Below, one piece after another: positions 26,306 through 36,518 of a stretch of DNA of 64,000 bases. A program made the translations under genes and the position numbers. The notes below the pieces were generated by a model. It had not been told where the DNA came from. It ran no database searches and worked only from the letters and a program-made list of their open reading frames with translations. The stretch covers positions 1 to 64,000 of the forward strand of contig NZ_JBHEEH010000005.1 in NCBI RefSeq assembly GCF_041929845.1, written 5' to 3'. Source of the DNA: Paenochrobactrum pullorum (lineage in GTDB: Bacteria; Pseudomonadota; Alphaproteobacteria; Rhizobiales; Rhizobiaceae). Position 1 is the stretch's first letter. The number at the start of each line of letters is the position of its first letter.

Positions 26306-26944
26306 ATGTCTCAAAAGATCGATCTTCTCAAGCCAGTACTTACAGGCCAACCGGTCATTCCGGTTTTGCTCATCGATAAAGCAGAACATGCCGTTCCGCT
26401 TGCGCGTGCGCTTGCTAAGGGTGGTCTGCCTGCCATTGAAATTACACTGCGCACCCGTGCCGCGTTGCAAGCAATCAAAGCCGTTGCTGATGAAGTGCCG
26501 GAAGCCATTGTCGGTGCAGGCACTATTCTGGACGCTAAAAATTATCAAGATGCGGTTGCCGCCGGTTCACGTTTTATCGTCAGCCCCGGAGTTAGCCGCA
26601 ATATTCTTGATGCTGCCAATGACAGCGCCGTGCCTTTATTGCCCGCCGCCATTACACCAGGCGAAATGTTGAGCCTTCGTGATGAAGGCTACCGCTATTT
26701 GAAATTCTTCCCCGCCGAACAATCCGGTGGTGCTGCCTTTTTGAAAGCAATGTCATCACCTCTAGCTGATCTTTCTTTCTGCCCGACCGGCGGCATCAGC
26801 CTTGCCAATGCCAACAATTATTTAAGTCTGCCGAATGTTGTCTGTGTTGGTGGTTCTTGGGTCGCACCGCAAAATCTGGTTGAAGCCGGTGAGTGGGATG
26901 CCATCACAAAGCTTGCAAGCGATGCCTGCAAGCTGAAAACTTAA
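26306..26944 (+). CDS. eda: KDPG/KHG aldolase
   Basis: 212-residue class I aldolase: catalytic Glu in AIEITLRT, PGVSRNIL, and the Schiff-base lysine in YLKFFPAEQSGG, then FCPTGGISLANANNYLSL. It splits 2-keto-3-deoxy-6-phosphogluconate into pyruvate and glyceraldehyde 3-phosphate in the Entner-Doudoroff pathway (and the 4-hydroxy-2-oxoglutarate reaction). ATG preceded by CCGGAG. No edd is in view. Confidence 0.93.
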   Translation: MSQKIDLLKPVLTGQPVIPVLLIDKAEHAVPLARALAKGGLPAIEITLRTRAALQAIKAVADEVPEAIVGAGTILDAKNYQDAVAAGSRFIVSPGVSRNILDAANDSAVPLLPAAITPGEMLSLRDEGYRYLKFFPAEQSGGAAFLKAMSSPLADLSFCPTGGISLANANNYLSLPNVVCVGGSWVAPQNLVEAGEWDAITKLASDACKLKT

Positions 26945-26952
26945 ACCAACAG

Positions 26953-26981
26953 AAAAGCCCTGAACCTTCAGGGCTTTTTTA
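26953..26981. terminator. Bidirectional terminator after eda
   Basis: Stem AAAAGCCCTGA / TCAGGGCTTTT around 26953-26978, T-rich on the plus strand, between convergent genes. Confidence 0.8.
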
Positions 26982-28379
26982 TCGCTGCAATTTTATACCG
27001 ACATAAATGCTGTTTGATTTATACTCCCGCGATGCCAGATCACTCCTCATTTGTTCATGACGCAATCGCGCATTCAGCGCTACAAGGCGATTGATCGAGT
27101 AAGTGGCACCAATTTGTGCGCCATAGGTATAATCAAAACCGGTATTGTCTTTATTATCACGTATGCGCGTATCCAGCCCTGCCGTTAGCATCAGGTTGGA
27201 GCGCACTTGATGCTTTACTTCCAAATTTGCCAGATAAAGCAGCGAGCCACTGACATTGGCAGCTGTCGCCCCTTCCACAAGGGTACGGGCATTGAGCGCC
27301 ACATCCGTGCCGCGCTGCGGCGACCAATTCACCAAAGCATTGAATGCCAATCCGTCGATATTACGCAGACGATCATCATCCAATTGCGCCCGTAAATAAC
27401 CAACGGAAAACTCACCGTTGAATTTTTCGCCCATATCAAACATCAACCCCGCATTGACAGAATATTGATCACCGCTACGCTGAAAGCCGTTATGGTCATA
27501 TTTGTCATCATAGAAGCGTTTACCCGCTTCCACTTCGACAAAAGGTTTGAGCGCCGCCGACACTTGAAAACCGCCCCGAAGCTTCGCACTGACATAATTA
27601 TTATTACGATCGCTTTGGCTGATGGTTCCCCCACCAATCAAATCTGCATCACCATAAATGTTACGGTCAAATTGTGCATCTGCACGACCGAAAAGCAAAG
27701 CACCTTCCCTTTGGAAGCCTATTTTGCCGGTAAGTGTATGCAAAAGCGGGTTTTCATCCGCAATGGCCAAGCTATTCGGACTGGAAGCACTTTCGCGGCG
27801 CAACATATAATCAAAGCCTAAGTCCAGACGGCTTAAGCTATCAATATCCAATCGCAAACCACTGTTGATGAATAAAAACGGCTCCGACACATGATCACCG
27901 GAGATGTTTTTCACCCAGTTTCCTGACAGGTTGAAAAAGGCAGCATGGCGCGATAAATCCGTTTGAATACCCAGACGTAATTGTGTTTCAGATAGAACCG
28001 CACTTCTACCCGTACTGCTATTATTGGCATTGCTGGTGACGCGCAAACCCTGCTCAAGTGTGGGGCGCAAAATGAAACTACCGCTGCGGATACCAAGTGC
28101 CGCATAAGGATCAGTCTCCGGTCGCCCGCCCGAACCCTGCTCCGGTTCTTGCGGCAGGTTTTCACGAGTTGCTCGGTTTAGCTCTTCATCCTCATTTTGG
28201 ATAAAGCGCGCCGCCTTGGTACTTACCCAAAAGCTTGGCTCTTCTGCGGCTTGCTGTGCTGTTTGAGCAAAAGCCTGCCCTGTATTCAGTGCAAAAAACA
28301 AGATAAATAAAAGCCGCTTCAGTGGCAAACTGCACACTGAACGACTTGAAATTGCATTGTTTTTTAGCGTCTCAACCAT
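26979..28379 (-). CDS. Outer-membrane beta-barrel protein, porin-2-like
   Basis: 466 residues with signal peptide (LFILFFALNTGQAFAQ) and alternating hydrophobic/polar strands through residues 90-466, ending in SNSIYVGIKLQR, a terminal beta-signal-like strand. It resembles the putative beta-barrel porin 2 group of Hyphomicrobiales often linked to polysaccharide export or surface proteins. No enzymatic motif is visible. The ATG at 28379 follows a TTG frame start. Confidence 0.75.
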   Translation of the reverse strand: MVETLKNNAISSRSVCSLPLKRLLFILFFALNTGQAFAQTAQQAAEEPSFWVSTKAARFIQNEDEELNRATRENLPQEPEQGSGGRPETDPYAALGIRSGSFILRPTLEQGLRVTSNANNSSTGRSAVLSETQLRLGIQTDLSRHAAFFNLSGNWVKNISGDHVSEPFLFINSGLRLDIDSLSRLDLGFDYMLRRESASSPNSLAIADENPLLHTLTGKIGFQREGALLFGRADAQFDRNIYGDADLIGGGTISQSDRNNNYVSAKLRGGFQVSAALKPFVEVEAGKRFYDDKYDHNGFQRSGDQYSVNAGLMFDMGEKFNGEFSVGYLRAQLDDDRLRNIDGLAFNALVNWSPQRGTDVALNARTLVEGATAANVSGSLLYLANLEVKHQVRSNLMLTAGLDTRIRDNKDNTGFDYTYGAQIGATYSINRLVALNARLRHEQMRSDLASREYKSNSIYVGIKLQR

Positions 28380-28613
28380 CAAAGTATTCTACAAACCAGT
28401 CAATTCATGGTTTATAAGATCTAACTCTTTATGGTTAATATTTAGTTGATGAGGCTTCCATGCCTTAATGATTTTAATAATAAATTGAATATGTTATTTG
28501 ATATACATCTTTAGAAAGACCTATGTAGCTCACGGTAGTTCACACAAATTCGTGCAATTGTGTCATGCTTTATCATTGGACAAACAGACACGAAAAGCTT
28601 ATCGGTTCACACC

Positions 28614-29615
28614 ATGCAAGACTTGATCAGACCTTCCGTTAAAGACGATGCCGAGGCAGCTCTTGCTTCCGCATTAAGAACCCTGAACACCGAGAAAAAC
28701 GGTTTGTCGGCGCTTGAAAATGCGTTGCAAAACGGCCTCGCGGCACCCTTTGCCGAAGCTGTCAGGGTCATTGGCGCCAGCAAAGGGCGTCTTATCGTAA
28801 CCGGCATCGGCAAGAGCGGCCATGTCGGTTCCAAACTGGCGGCAACATTTGCCTCCACCGGTACAGCTGCCTTTTTTGTCCATTCTGCTGAAGCCAATCA
28901 CGGCGATCTCGGCATGATCAGCTCAGATGATGTGATCCTCGCCCTTTCATGGTCAGGTGAAACAGCAGAGCTTAAAGGCGTTGTGCAATTTGCCTCCCGC
29001 TATCGTATTCCTCTGGTTGCAATAACAGCCGGTGAAGATTCAGCCCTTGGCCGTGCCGCAACCACTTGTCTTTTAATGCCGCGCGTTACCGAAGCCTGCC
29101 CGCATGGATTGGCACCAACCACATCAACCTTGATGCAGCTTGCCATTGGTGATGCCTTGGCAGTTGCACTGCTCGAAGCACGCAACTTCACCCCCGGCGA
29201 TTTCCGTACCTTCCATCCAGGCGGCTCGCTGGGTGCAAGCCTGACCCATGTCAGCGAAGTGATGCATAAAGGCGATCGTGTCCCGACCGTTCCGCTCGGC
29301 ACTTTGATGCCGGAAGCGATGAAAGTTCTCTCACACAAGCGTTTTGGCTGTGTGGCGGTACTTGATCAAGACGGGTTGTTGGCCGGTATTGTCACCGAAG
29401 GTGATCTGGCACGAAATTTGCATCGTAATCTGTCTGAACTCAGCGTTGATGATGTGATGACCCGCTCACCCAAAACGGTAAGCCCGAGAACATTAGTCAG
29501 CAGCGCAATGAGCCTGTTGGAAGAGCACAATATCAGTGTATTGATTGTGACAGAAGAAAACCGCCCTGTCGGCGTTATTCATTTCCACGATTTATTACGT
29601 ATCAAAGCCGCATAA
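28614..29615 (+). CDS. kdsD: D-arabinose 5-phosphate isomerase KdsD
   Basis: 333 residues: an SIS sugar-isomerase domain (residues 30-170, VTGIGKSGHVGSKLAATFASTGTAAFFVHSAEANHGDLGMI and ALSWSGETAELKG) followed by two CBS domains (about 205-330). It converts ribulose 5-phosphate to arabinose 5-phosphate for Kdo in lipopolysaccharide. The ATG at 28614 gives the family length; the longer TTG frame at 28560 does not. Confidence 0.92.
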   Translation: MQDLIRPSVKDDAEAALASALRTLNTEKNGLSALENALQNGLAAPFAEAVRVIGASKGRLIVTGIGKSGHVGSKLAATFASTGTAAFFVHSAEANHGDLGMISSDDVILALSWSGETAELKGVVQFASRYRIPLVAITAGEDSALGRAATTCLLMPRVTEACPHGLAPTTSTLMQLAIGDALAVALLEARNFTPGDFRTFHPGGSLGASLTHVSEVMHKGDRVPTVPLGTLMPEAMKVLSHKRFGCVAVLDQDGLLAGIVTEGDLARNLHRNLSELSVDDVMTRSPKTVSPRTLVSSAMSLLEEHNISVLIVTEENRPVGVIHFHDLLRIKAA

Positions 29616-29618
29616 AAC

Positions 29619-29648
29619 AAAAAAGCCCGGTCAATTCCGGGCTTTTCA
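29619..29648. terminator. Bidirectional terminator between kdsD and nfeD
   Basis: Stem AAAAGCCCGG / CCGGGCTTTT (29621-29630, 29637-29646) between convergent genes. Confidence 0.85.
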
Positions 29649-29664
29649 TTATCTTCTTCAAGCT

Positions 29665-30126
29665 TTAGGCCAGTGCTTCCACCACTAAAGTACCCTGATC
29701 GAAACCGGTAATCAGCACCGATGTACCAACCGGCATATCATCGCCATTGACACGCCAAATCGTATCATTGATTTTCAGGCGGCCGTGACCGTTGACAATA
29801 GCTTCAATCAAGACAGCACGCTGGCCGATCAATTGATCGCCGCGCCGGTTAAGCAATGGTTCATCAACTTCACGCTTGCTGGAACCAAAAAAACGGCGCC
29901 CGATCAGCGGAAAAGTAACCGACAAAACCAGAAAAACGACAAGTTGTACCTGCCAGCCAAGCCCGAGCGCACTGCCAAGCAACAGCACCAATGTGCCGGT
30001 AACAAGAGCAGCAGCGCCAAACCATACCAGAAAAATTCCCGGTAATAACACTTCCAGAACGAGCAGAATAAGGCCAAGAACAATCCAGCTCCAATGGCCT
30101 GATTGTGCAATCAAATTTACAATCAT
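29665..30126 (-). CDS. NfeD-family membrane protein
   Basis: 153 residues: three or four hydrophobic segments in the first 75 residues, then a soluble OB-fold domain (about 88-153, NRRGDQLIGQRAVLIEAIVNGHGRLKINDTIWRV). This short NfeD type is paired with SPFH proteins and is thought to help membrane-domain organisation or quality control. It follows the qmcA-type gene by 29 bases in the same direction. Confidence 0.85.
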   Translation of the reverse strand: MIVNLIAQSGHWSWIVLGLILLVLEVLLPGIFLVWFGAAALVTGTLVLLLGSALGLGWQVQLVVFLVLSVTFPLIGRRFFGSSKREVDEPLLNRRGDQLIGQRAVLIEAIVNGHGRLKINDTIWRVNGDDMPVGTSVLITGFDQGTLVVEALA

Positions 30127-30155
30127 CCTCTGCCCCCCTACTTTCAGTTGACGGC

Positions 30156-31139
30156 TTATTTTTTACCCGTCGTTGGAACCGAGCGGTTGCGCTGAGGCGC
30201 ATGATCACCCGCATTGTCATCGCTGCCGGAACCAAAAACTTCCTTGGCAATCGCGCCGATACCACCCAGCGAACCGATCAGCGAGCTTGCTTCCAACGGC
30301 ATCATCACGATCTTGTTATTCTTCGCACTGCCGATTTCGATCAAAGCTTCAGTATATTTCTGCGCGATGAAATAGTTAATTGCCTGCACATTACCTTCGG
30401 CAATCGCGTCAGAAACAAGCGTAGTGGCCTTGGCTTCGGCCTCCGCAAGACGCTCGCGGGCTTCCGCTTCGCGCCATGCTGCTTCACGCTTGCCTTCAGC
30501 CTGCAGAATCTGCGCCTGCTTCAAGCCTTCCGCACGCAAGATCTGCGCATTGCGGTCACCTTCAGCTTCCAGCACCTGCGCACGTTTATCGCGCTCCGCC
30601 TTCATCTGGCGCCCCATAGATTCAATCAGGTCTTTCGGCGGATTGATATCTTTGATCTCGACGCGGGTCATTTTAATGCCCCATGAATGCGCCGCATCAT
30701 CCACCACATGCAACAAACGTTCATTGATCGTGTCGCGGTTGGAGAGCAATTCATCAAGATCCATCGACCCCATAACCGTACGGATATTGGTCATGGTGAG
30801 GTTCAAAATGGCATAGTTCAAATCAGAAACTTCATAGGCTGCCTGCGCGGCATTAAGGATCTGATAGAAGGCCACACCATCAACGCTCACTGTCGCATTA
30901 TCACGGGTGATAACTTCCTGTGTCGGCACATCCAATACCTGCTCCATCATATTGAGCTTGGCACCGATACGATCAAAAAAAGGTACGATCAGGTTAAGCC
31001 CCGGGGCAAGCGTGCGGGTATAACGGCCAAACCGCAGCACAGTAAAATGATAACCTTGAGGCACGGTTTTGACGCCTGCAAACAGCGTTATCAGCACCAA
31101 GAACCCAAGAATAACCAATACGATATCAAAACCTGTCAT
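30156..31139 (-). CDS. qmcA: SPFH/band-7 membrane protein QmcA
   Basis: 327 residues: one N-terminal membrane helix, SPFH domain ([27 protein letters not shown]...), conserved [31 protein letters not shown], then a coiled coil rich in Ala/Glu (about 185-260, repeated AQ(I/V)L.AEG units), and a C-terminal tail. Stomatin-like proteins build membrane microdomains and modulate FtsH-type proteolysis. Cotranscribed with nfeD. Confidence 0.9.
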   Translation of the reverse strand: MTGFDIVLVILGFLVLITLFAGVKTVPQGYHFTVLRFGRYTRTLAPGLNLIVPFFDRIGAKLNMMEQVLDVPTQEVITRDNATVSVDGVAFYQILNAAQAAYEVSDLNYAILNLTMTNIRTVMGSMDLDELLSNRDTINERLLHVVDDAAHSWGIKMTRVEIKDINPPKDLIESMGRQMKAERDKRAQVLEAEGDRNAQILRAEGLKQAQILQAEGKREAAWREAEARERLAEAEAKATTLVSDAIAEGNVQAINYFIAQKYTEALIEIGSAKNNKIVMMPLEASSLIGSLGGIGAIAKEVFGSGSDDNAGDHAPQRNRSVPTTGKK

Positions 31140-31194
31140 CGTAAAACCTTTTTAAAACAGGCACGCAACGTGCCAAAAAAATATCATTTGCAGC

Positions 31195-32232
31195 TTATAC
31201 CCAGCCCTGCAATTCACGGCGCACCAGCGTCTCAATCACTTTCATACCGTCTACGGTGTCATTGAGGCACGGAATATGGCTGAAATTGACGCCGCCATTT
31301 TCATGAAATTCTTCGGCTGCTTCATTGCCGATCTCATCCACAGTCTCAAGACAATCTACCACAAAACCCGGATTAAACACAGCCATTGACTTAACACCTT
31401 GCTTGGCAAGATTAATGACGGTTTCATCAGTATATGGCTGCAACCATTCTTCAGGCCCAAAACGCGACTGGAAAGTGCTGCGGAATTTTTTATCATCATA
31501 ACCCAAACGTGCCTGCAATAAACGTGAAGTTTCATAGCACTGTTCCGGATAAGGATCGCCCTTTTTGGCATAGCTTTGCGGAATACCGTGATAGGATGCC
31601 AAAATCACCTCAGGCTCGAAATCGAGGCTGGCGACATGTTTTTCAATCGAACGTGCCAAGGCTTCAATATAAACCGGCTCGGTCTGATATGTAGGCACAA
31701 TTCGCACAGCAGGCATGAAGCGCTTTTTCATCAACACTTCAAAGAACTTGTCATTGACCGTTGCAGTGGTGGTCGCCGAATATTGCGGATAGAGCGGAAA
31801 CATCACAATCCGCTCACAACCTTGCGCCAGCAATCTGTCAGTCACTGTTTCAATCGACGGCTGACCATAACGCATTGCCCAATCAACAATCACGTTGTCG
31901 TGATCTTTGAGCGCCTCTGCCAGTTTCTCGCTTTGCGAACGTGTATAGGTGCGCAGCGGCGATTCATTCTTTTCACGATTCCAAATACGGGCATATAAAG
32001 CGCCGGATTTTTTCGGACGTGTCATCAACACAATGCCATAAAGAATCGGCAACCAGATCGCGCGCGGCCATTCAATGACACGCTTATCGGTCAGAAATTC
32101 AGCCAGATAACGGCGCATGGGCTTATAATCAGTACCATCCGGTGTGCCCAGATTAACCAGCAATACACCCACTTTAGGCGGCGGCACCTGTTCGATATCC
32201 GGATTGGTATAAGCTAAATCATTCACGCGCAT
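31195..32232 (-). CDS. hemH: Ferrochelatase HemH
   Basis: 345 residues. Landmarks: VGVLLVNLGTPDG at the N-terminus, AMRYGQPSIE, FPLYPQYSATTTA, the metal/porphyrin histidine in ILASYHGIPQSY, and the late VFNPGFVVDCLETVDEIGNEA. It inserts Fe(II) into protoporphyrin IX to form haem. The ATG at 32232 is preceded by AGGAG; the longer frame from 32283 is not supported. Confidence 0.95.
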   Translation of the reverse strand: MRVNDLAYTNPDIEQVPPPKVGVLLVNLGTPDGTDYKPMRRYLAEFLTDKRVIEWPRAIWLPILYGIVLMTRPKKSGALYARIWNREKNESPLRTYTRSQSEKLAEALKDHDNVIVDWAMRYGQPSIETVTDRLLAQGCERIVMFPLYPQYSATTTATVNDKFFEVLMKKRFMPAVRIVPTYQTEPVYIEALARSIEKHVASLDFEPEVILASYHGIPQSYAKKGDPYPEQCYETSRLLQARLGYDDKKFRSTFQSRFGPEEWLQPYTDETVINLAKQGVKSMAVFNPGFVVDCLETVDEIGNEAAEEFHENGGVNFSHIPCLNDTVDGMKVIETLVRRELQGWV

Positions 32233-32335
32233 TGTCTGTCTCCTGTATTGCCCGAAAACTAGACAAATCCGGACAAATTTCAATACCGTCCTAAACTGAA
32301 CGACTAAATAAGCAAATGTTTAAACACTTAGCCAA

Positions 32336-32366
32336 TGAAAAAGCCGCTCTTTCCCAGAGCGGCTTG
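32336..32366 (-). terminator. Terminator after omp10
   Basis: Stem AAGCCGCTCT / AGAGCGGCTT (32341-32350, 32356-32365) with a T-run on the minus strand. Confidence 0.8.
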
Positions 32367-32395
32367 ATAAAACCATCGGTCAAGGCTCATGAAAA

Positions 32396-32773
32396 TCAAG
32401 CACGACGCTGCAACGAGAACTGCGCACCTGCCGATGATGTGCAATTCAGCTGATTTTGCGAAACCATTGCACAATTGACCTTGGAAACAGTACCGCGTAC
32501 CAGCGAACGCATTTCAATTTCGACCAAACGCGGCGACTGATAACGATAGCTGCCCTCAGCCAGTTTTTCGTTAGTGTCAGTGGTGCGGGTGATGAAAACA
32601 CCGCTATTGAAGCTGGATGTAATGCCGTTGGCATCAACCCAATTGCCGTCAATGCCAGCTGGTGTCACTTGCGGAGCGATACCGCCGCCGCCAAAATTAG
32701 GTCCCGATGTTTCACAAGCTGCCAAGGACAAGCCCAACGCGGCCAGTGTTGCAATAGTGCGGAAGCGGTTCAT
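32396..32773 (-). CDS. omp10: Omp10-type outer-membrane lipoprotein
   Basis: 125 residues with a lipoprotein signal peptide and lipobox LAAC (Cys at residue 20). The mature part strongly resembles Brucella Omp10: TPAGIDGNWVDANGI, TRTTDTNEKLAEG, VEIEMRSLVRGTVSKVNCA, LNCTSSAGAQFSL. It is anchored in the outer membrane; its biochemical role is not known. The ATG at 32773 is preceded by GGGAGAG. Confidence 0.9.
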   Translation of the reverse strand: MNRFRTIATLAALGLSLAACETSGPNFGGGGIAPQVTPAGIDGNWVDANGITSSFNSGVFITRTTDTNEKLAEGSYRYQSPRLVEIEMRSLVRGTVSKVNCAMVSQNQLNCTSSAGAQFSLQRRA

Positions 32774-32889
32774 GTTAAGCTCTCCCGAAAAAATCTTCAT
32801 TATGTTGATGGTATCAAATCCATTGCAAAACAAGAGCTCTTTTTTATCAAGCACATGAGTGTTGCAGTTTTATCGCAGCCTTCAAAGCC

Positions 32890-33537
32890 TTATAAACGCA
32901 CAAAACGTGAAGACAAGTCTGCTTTTATCATACCACGCAAAGAATTACCGACGAAAATATGATGAGCATTTAGCACATCATCAAGCCCAAGCACAGCTTC
33001 GCTGACAATCTTTTTACGCAACAATTCTTCACGCAAAATACCGGATAACAACCCGCAACATATATCAGGTGTAACGCAAACTTTATCACCTTTATCCAAA
33101 AAGACCGTTGTAATGGTGCCCTCGCACAATTGCTCCAGATCATTGAACAGCAATACCTCATCCACCTCATCGCGTGAAAATTCTTCGCGTGCTGCCACAT
33201 ATAATTCACGCCGCGTCGTTTTATGTTTCAGCAAGGGATCATCATGACGAAGTCGTGTTTTGGCAATGCCGAGCCGCCAAATAGTGTTTGCAGGCAAAGC
33301 CTCATAGGACGATGTTTCAATATCAATCACGCCTTCCGGATCAAGCGTCAAACGCACACGCAAAGCTTTGACGCCCTGCCCTTTTGCCGCCAATTGCTGA
33401 CGCACAGCATTGATGTCAAACGGAAAACCTAATGCGCGCGCCGAATTTTCCAACCGCTCCAGATGCAAATCCAGCCGCAGAAAATCTGTATCCGGCTCAT
33501 AGCGCAAGGTTTCTATGAGCTGAAAAGCTGGTGTCAT
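32890..33537 (-). CDS. pabC: Class IV aminotransferase, aminodeoxychorismate lyase-like
   Basis: 215-residue fold-type IV PLP enzyme. It has FQLIETLRYE, LRLDLHLERLENSARALGFPF, the PLP lysine in LLKHKTTRRELY, DEVLLFNDLEQLCEGTITTVFL and the C-terminal GLLSGILREELL. The start ATG overlaps the pabB stop by 4 bases (ATGA), so it is the natural partner that turns aminodeoxychorismate into p-aminobenzoate for folate. It is shorter than E. coli PabC. Confidence 0.82.
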   Translation of the reverse strand: MTPAFQLIETLRYEPDTDFLRLDLHLERLENSARALGFPFDINAVRQQLAAKGQGVKALRVRLTLDPEGVIDIETSSYEALPANTIWRLGIAKTRLRHDDPLLKHKTTRRELYVAAREEFSRDEVDEVLLFNDLEQLCEGTITTVFLDKGDKVCVTPDICCGLLSGILREELLRKKIVSEAVLGLDDVLNAHHIFVGNSLRGMIKADLSSRFVRL

Positions 33538-34682
33538 TTCAGTGGTTGATGATCGGTCGCGTAGCGGGCTTTCAACAGACATTCTGCATATTCCTCCTCT
33601 GCGGTTGAATCCAAGATAACGCCGCCTCCGACATTGAGAATAGCCTGTCCACCGTCAAAGAGCGATATGGTTCTGATCGCCACATTGAAACGCATCTCGC
33701 CTGATGGCGCAATCCAGCCAAGTGAGCCGCAATAAATATCCCGCGGTGTGCGCTCCAAGCCTTGTAATATCCGCATCACACTGATTTTAGGCGCGCCGGT
33801 GATAGAGCCGCATGGGAAAAGTGCCGCAAAAATAGCACCCAAACTTAAATCCGGTTTCAACCGCGCCCGCACACGGCTGATCATCTGATGCACGGTTTCA
33901 AAACGCTGCACGGCAAAAAGTTCCGGCACATGAAGCGTTCCGGTCTCGCTGATCAATGAAATATCGTTGCGCAGCAAATCAACAATCATCCGGTTTTCGG
34001 TTTGATTTTTCGGATCATTTTTTAAAAAATCACGCCAATAATCATCTTCTTCAGGCGTTTTACCCCGAGGCGACGTTCCTTTCATCGGATGTGTTTCAAT
34101 CCATCCGTCCTTATCTACCTCGAAAAACAGTTCAGGCGAACGCGAAAGAATAATCGGCACACGGCTAGATGCCCCGAAATTGCAATAGCTTGCATGGCCG
34201 ACCTGCTGGCGTTTAGCAAGCGCCAGGAAAAGCGCATATGGATCACCTTCCCACTGCGCTTTGATCGGAAAAGTCAGATTGCCTTGATAGCAATCACCAG
34301 CGCGCAAATGAGACTGTAATTTATTGAAATTTTGGCGATATTCATCCAGATTCCATTGCGGTTGAAAATTATAAATGCGCGCGGCAGCATCGTTCTGCGC
34401 CAAAGGCGCTTCGACCGGCTTTTCAAACACCCCAAAAGACAAAAGCGGCGCTTTACGCCCTTCGGGAAGGCTTTTGCGCAATTGCGGCTCTAATAAATAG
34501 CCCGCTTCATAAGACAAAAATCCTGCAAGCCATAACCCGTCATCATGAGCTTGCTGACAGGCTTGAAAAGCTGCCTCAAACGCATGCGGTTCATTGGCTT
34601 CAATGATATAAAGAGGAGCCGCGAAAGACATTTCGCGGCCCTTTTTCTCATCTGCGAAAAGAATAACGGCATCGTTGATCAT
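33534..34682 (-). CDS. pabB: Aminodeoxychorismate synthase component I
   Basis: 382 residues of the chorismate-binding family. Landmarks: GDCYQGNLTFP, HPMKGTSPRG, ENRMIVDLLRNDIS, FPCGSITGAPKISVMRIL and LNVGGGVILDSTAEEEYAECLLKA. It makes 4-amino-4-deoxychorismate with a glutamine amidotransferase that is not in this operon. Coupled to the pabC-like gene. Confidence 0.92.
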   Translation of the reverse strand: MINDAVILFADEKKGREMSFAAPLYIIEANEPHAFEAAFQACQQAHDDGLWLAGFLSYEAGYLLEPQLRKSLPEGRKAPLLSFGVFEKPVEAPLAQNDAAARIYNFQPQWNLDEYRQNFNKLQSHLRAGDCYQGNLTFPIKAQWEGDPYALFLALAKRQQVGHASYCNFGASSRVPIILSRSPELFFEVDKDGWIETHPMKGTSPRGKTPEEDDYWRDFLKNDPKNQTENRMIVDLLRNDISLISETGTLHVPELFAVQRFETVHQMISRVRARLKPDLSLGAIFAALFPCGSITGAPKISVMRILQGLERTPRDIYCGSLGWIAPSGEMRFNVAIRTISLFDGGQAILNVGGGVILDSTAEEEYAECLLKARYATDHQPLK

Positions 34683-34718
34683 TTAAAACAGCTCATGTTT
34701 AAAACAACTTCTGGCCGC

Positions 34719-36518
34719 TTAGTCTTCCATTGCTTCCAATTCGTCGATGATGGATTCAATGACTGATAAACCCTTCTGCCAGAAATCCGGATCACTCGCA
34801 TCAAGGCCGAAAGGTGCCAGCAACTCACTATGATGTTTGGTGCCACCAGCCTTCAACAGATCAAAATATTTTTGCTGGAAACCTTCTTCGGCATTTTGAT
34901 AAACCGCATAAAGCGAGTTTACCAAGCAATCGCCGAACGCATAAGCATAAACATAGAACGGTGAATGGATGAAATGCGGAATATATGTCCAGAAAGTTTC
35001 ATAGCCCGGATTGATATGAACAGCATCGCCCAAGCTTTCATGCTGAATTTCCACCCAGATTTCACCGATACGCCCGGCCGTTAATTCACCTTGTGCGCGC
35101 TCGGTATGGACGCGACGCTCAAACTGATAAAACGCAATCTGGCGCACAACCGTGTTGATCATATCTTCGGCTTTTTGCGCCAGCATGGCTTTGCGCTCAC
35201 GCTTATCGGTGGTTTTAGTTAGCAGTGAGCGGAAAGTCAGCATTTCACCAAATACAGAAGCCGTTTCTGCCAATGTCAACGGTGTGGACGCCATCAACGC
35301 GCCCTGACGGGCTGCCAGAACCTGATGCACGCCGTGACCAAGTTCATGTGCCAACGTCATCACATCACGTGGTTTGCCCATATAATTGAGCAACACATAT
35401 GGATGGGCGGAAGGAACAGTCGGATGTGCAAAAGCACCCGGCGCCTTGCCTGCACGCACCGGCGCATCAATCCAGTTTTTATCAAAAAACTCTTGTGCAA
35501 TATCCGCCATTTCCGGCGCAAAACCACGATAGGCAGAAAGCACGGTTTCACGCGCTTCATCCCAACTGATCAGCGCTTGCGGGGTTTCCGGCAGCGGCGC
35601 ATTGCGATCCCAGTTTTCAAGTCTTTCAAGACCAAGCCATTTGGCTTTCAAAGCATAATAACGATGTGAAATGCGCGGATAAGCATCCGTGACTGCCTGT
35701 GTCAAAGCATCCACCACTTCACGCTCGACACGGTTGGCCAGATGGCGGCTGTCGGCAATATCTTCAAAGCCGCGCCAGCGGTCAGAGATTTCCTTATCTT
35801 TGGCCAGCGTGTTGGTAATGAGCGTAAAAATACGCATATTGGCGGCAAAAGTTTTTGCCAAAGCATCAGAGGCCGCCTTACGAACCGCACCATCAGCATC
35901 TTGCAACATGTTCAAGGTCGGCTCGATCGCCAATTCCTGACCATTCACCTCAAAGCGCAAAGACGACATGGTTTCATCAAACAAACGGTTCCATGCGCTG
36001 TAACCGGTCACTGACTTTTCATGCAGCAAATGTTCAATACGGTCTTCCAACTGATATGGTTTATCTTTACGCAAGTCGACCAACCAAGGTCGATAATGAC
36101 CAATGGCCGGATTATTTTCAATCGCTGCATCCAGCACTGCATCATCAATGCGGTTCAGTTCCAATGTGTAGAAAATCAAAGGCGTACTGGCGTCGGTCAA
36201 TTTCTGCTGCACATCACCATAAAGCTTGGCGCGGTTCGCATCACTGGTATCGCCATAATAATAAAGGCCGACATAAGAGCCGATACGCCCCATCAATTCG
36301 CTTAAATTTTCATAAGCCTCAATGCTCTGGGCAAAATCACCACCATTTGGCTTCATCAATTCTTCATTCAGTTTTCCGGGCCAACGCTTTTCAAACGCTT
36401 TTGCATCGGTGAAACATTTTTCAATATCGCGGGACAGTTCCGGCGCATCAGGACCTTTATAAAGATCATCCAGATTCCATTCAGGTAAAGTGCCGAGTTT
36501 ACTGTTTGCACCGCTCAT
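34719..36518 (-). CDS. pepF: Oligoendopeptidase F, M3 family
   Basis: 599-residue zinc metallopeptidase with the HEXXH motif in TLAHELGHGVHQVLAARQGALMASTPLTLAETASVFGEML (about residues 380-420), where the downstream E is the third ligand. Cytosolic degradation of oligopeptides is the family role. The ATG at 36518 is preceded by GGAG; the frame opens further upstream without support. Confidence 0.92.
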   Translation of the reverse strand: MSGANSKLGTLPEWNLDDLYKGPDAPELSRDIEKCFTDAKAFEKRWPGKLNEELMKPNGGDFAQSIEAYENLSELMGRIGSYVGLYYYGDTSDANRAKLYGDVQQKLTDASTPLIFYTLELNRIDDAVLDAAIENNPAIGHYRPWLVDLRKDKPYQLEDRIEHLLHEKSVTGYSAWNRLFDETMSSLRFEVNGQELAIEPTLNMLQDADGAVRKAASDALAKTFAANMRIFTLITNTLAKDKEISDRWRGFEDIADSRHLANRVEREVVDALTQAVTDAYPRISHRYYALKAKWLGLERLENWDRNAPLPETPQALISWDEARETVLSAYRGFAPEMADIAQEFFDKNWIDAPVRAGKAPGAFAHPTVPSAHPYVLLNYMGKPRDVMTLAHELGHGVHQVLAARQGALMASTPLTLAETASVFGEMLTFRSLLTKTTDKRERKAMLAQKAEDMINTVVRQIAFYQFERRVHTERAQGELTAGRIGEIWVEIQHESLGDAVHINPGYETFWTYIPHFIHSPFYVYAYAFGDCLVNSLYAVYQNAEEGFQQKYFDLLKAGGTKHHSELLAPFGLDASDPDFWQKGLSVIESIIDELEAMED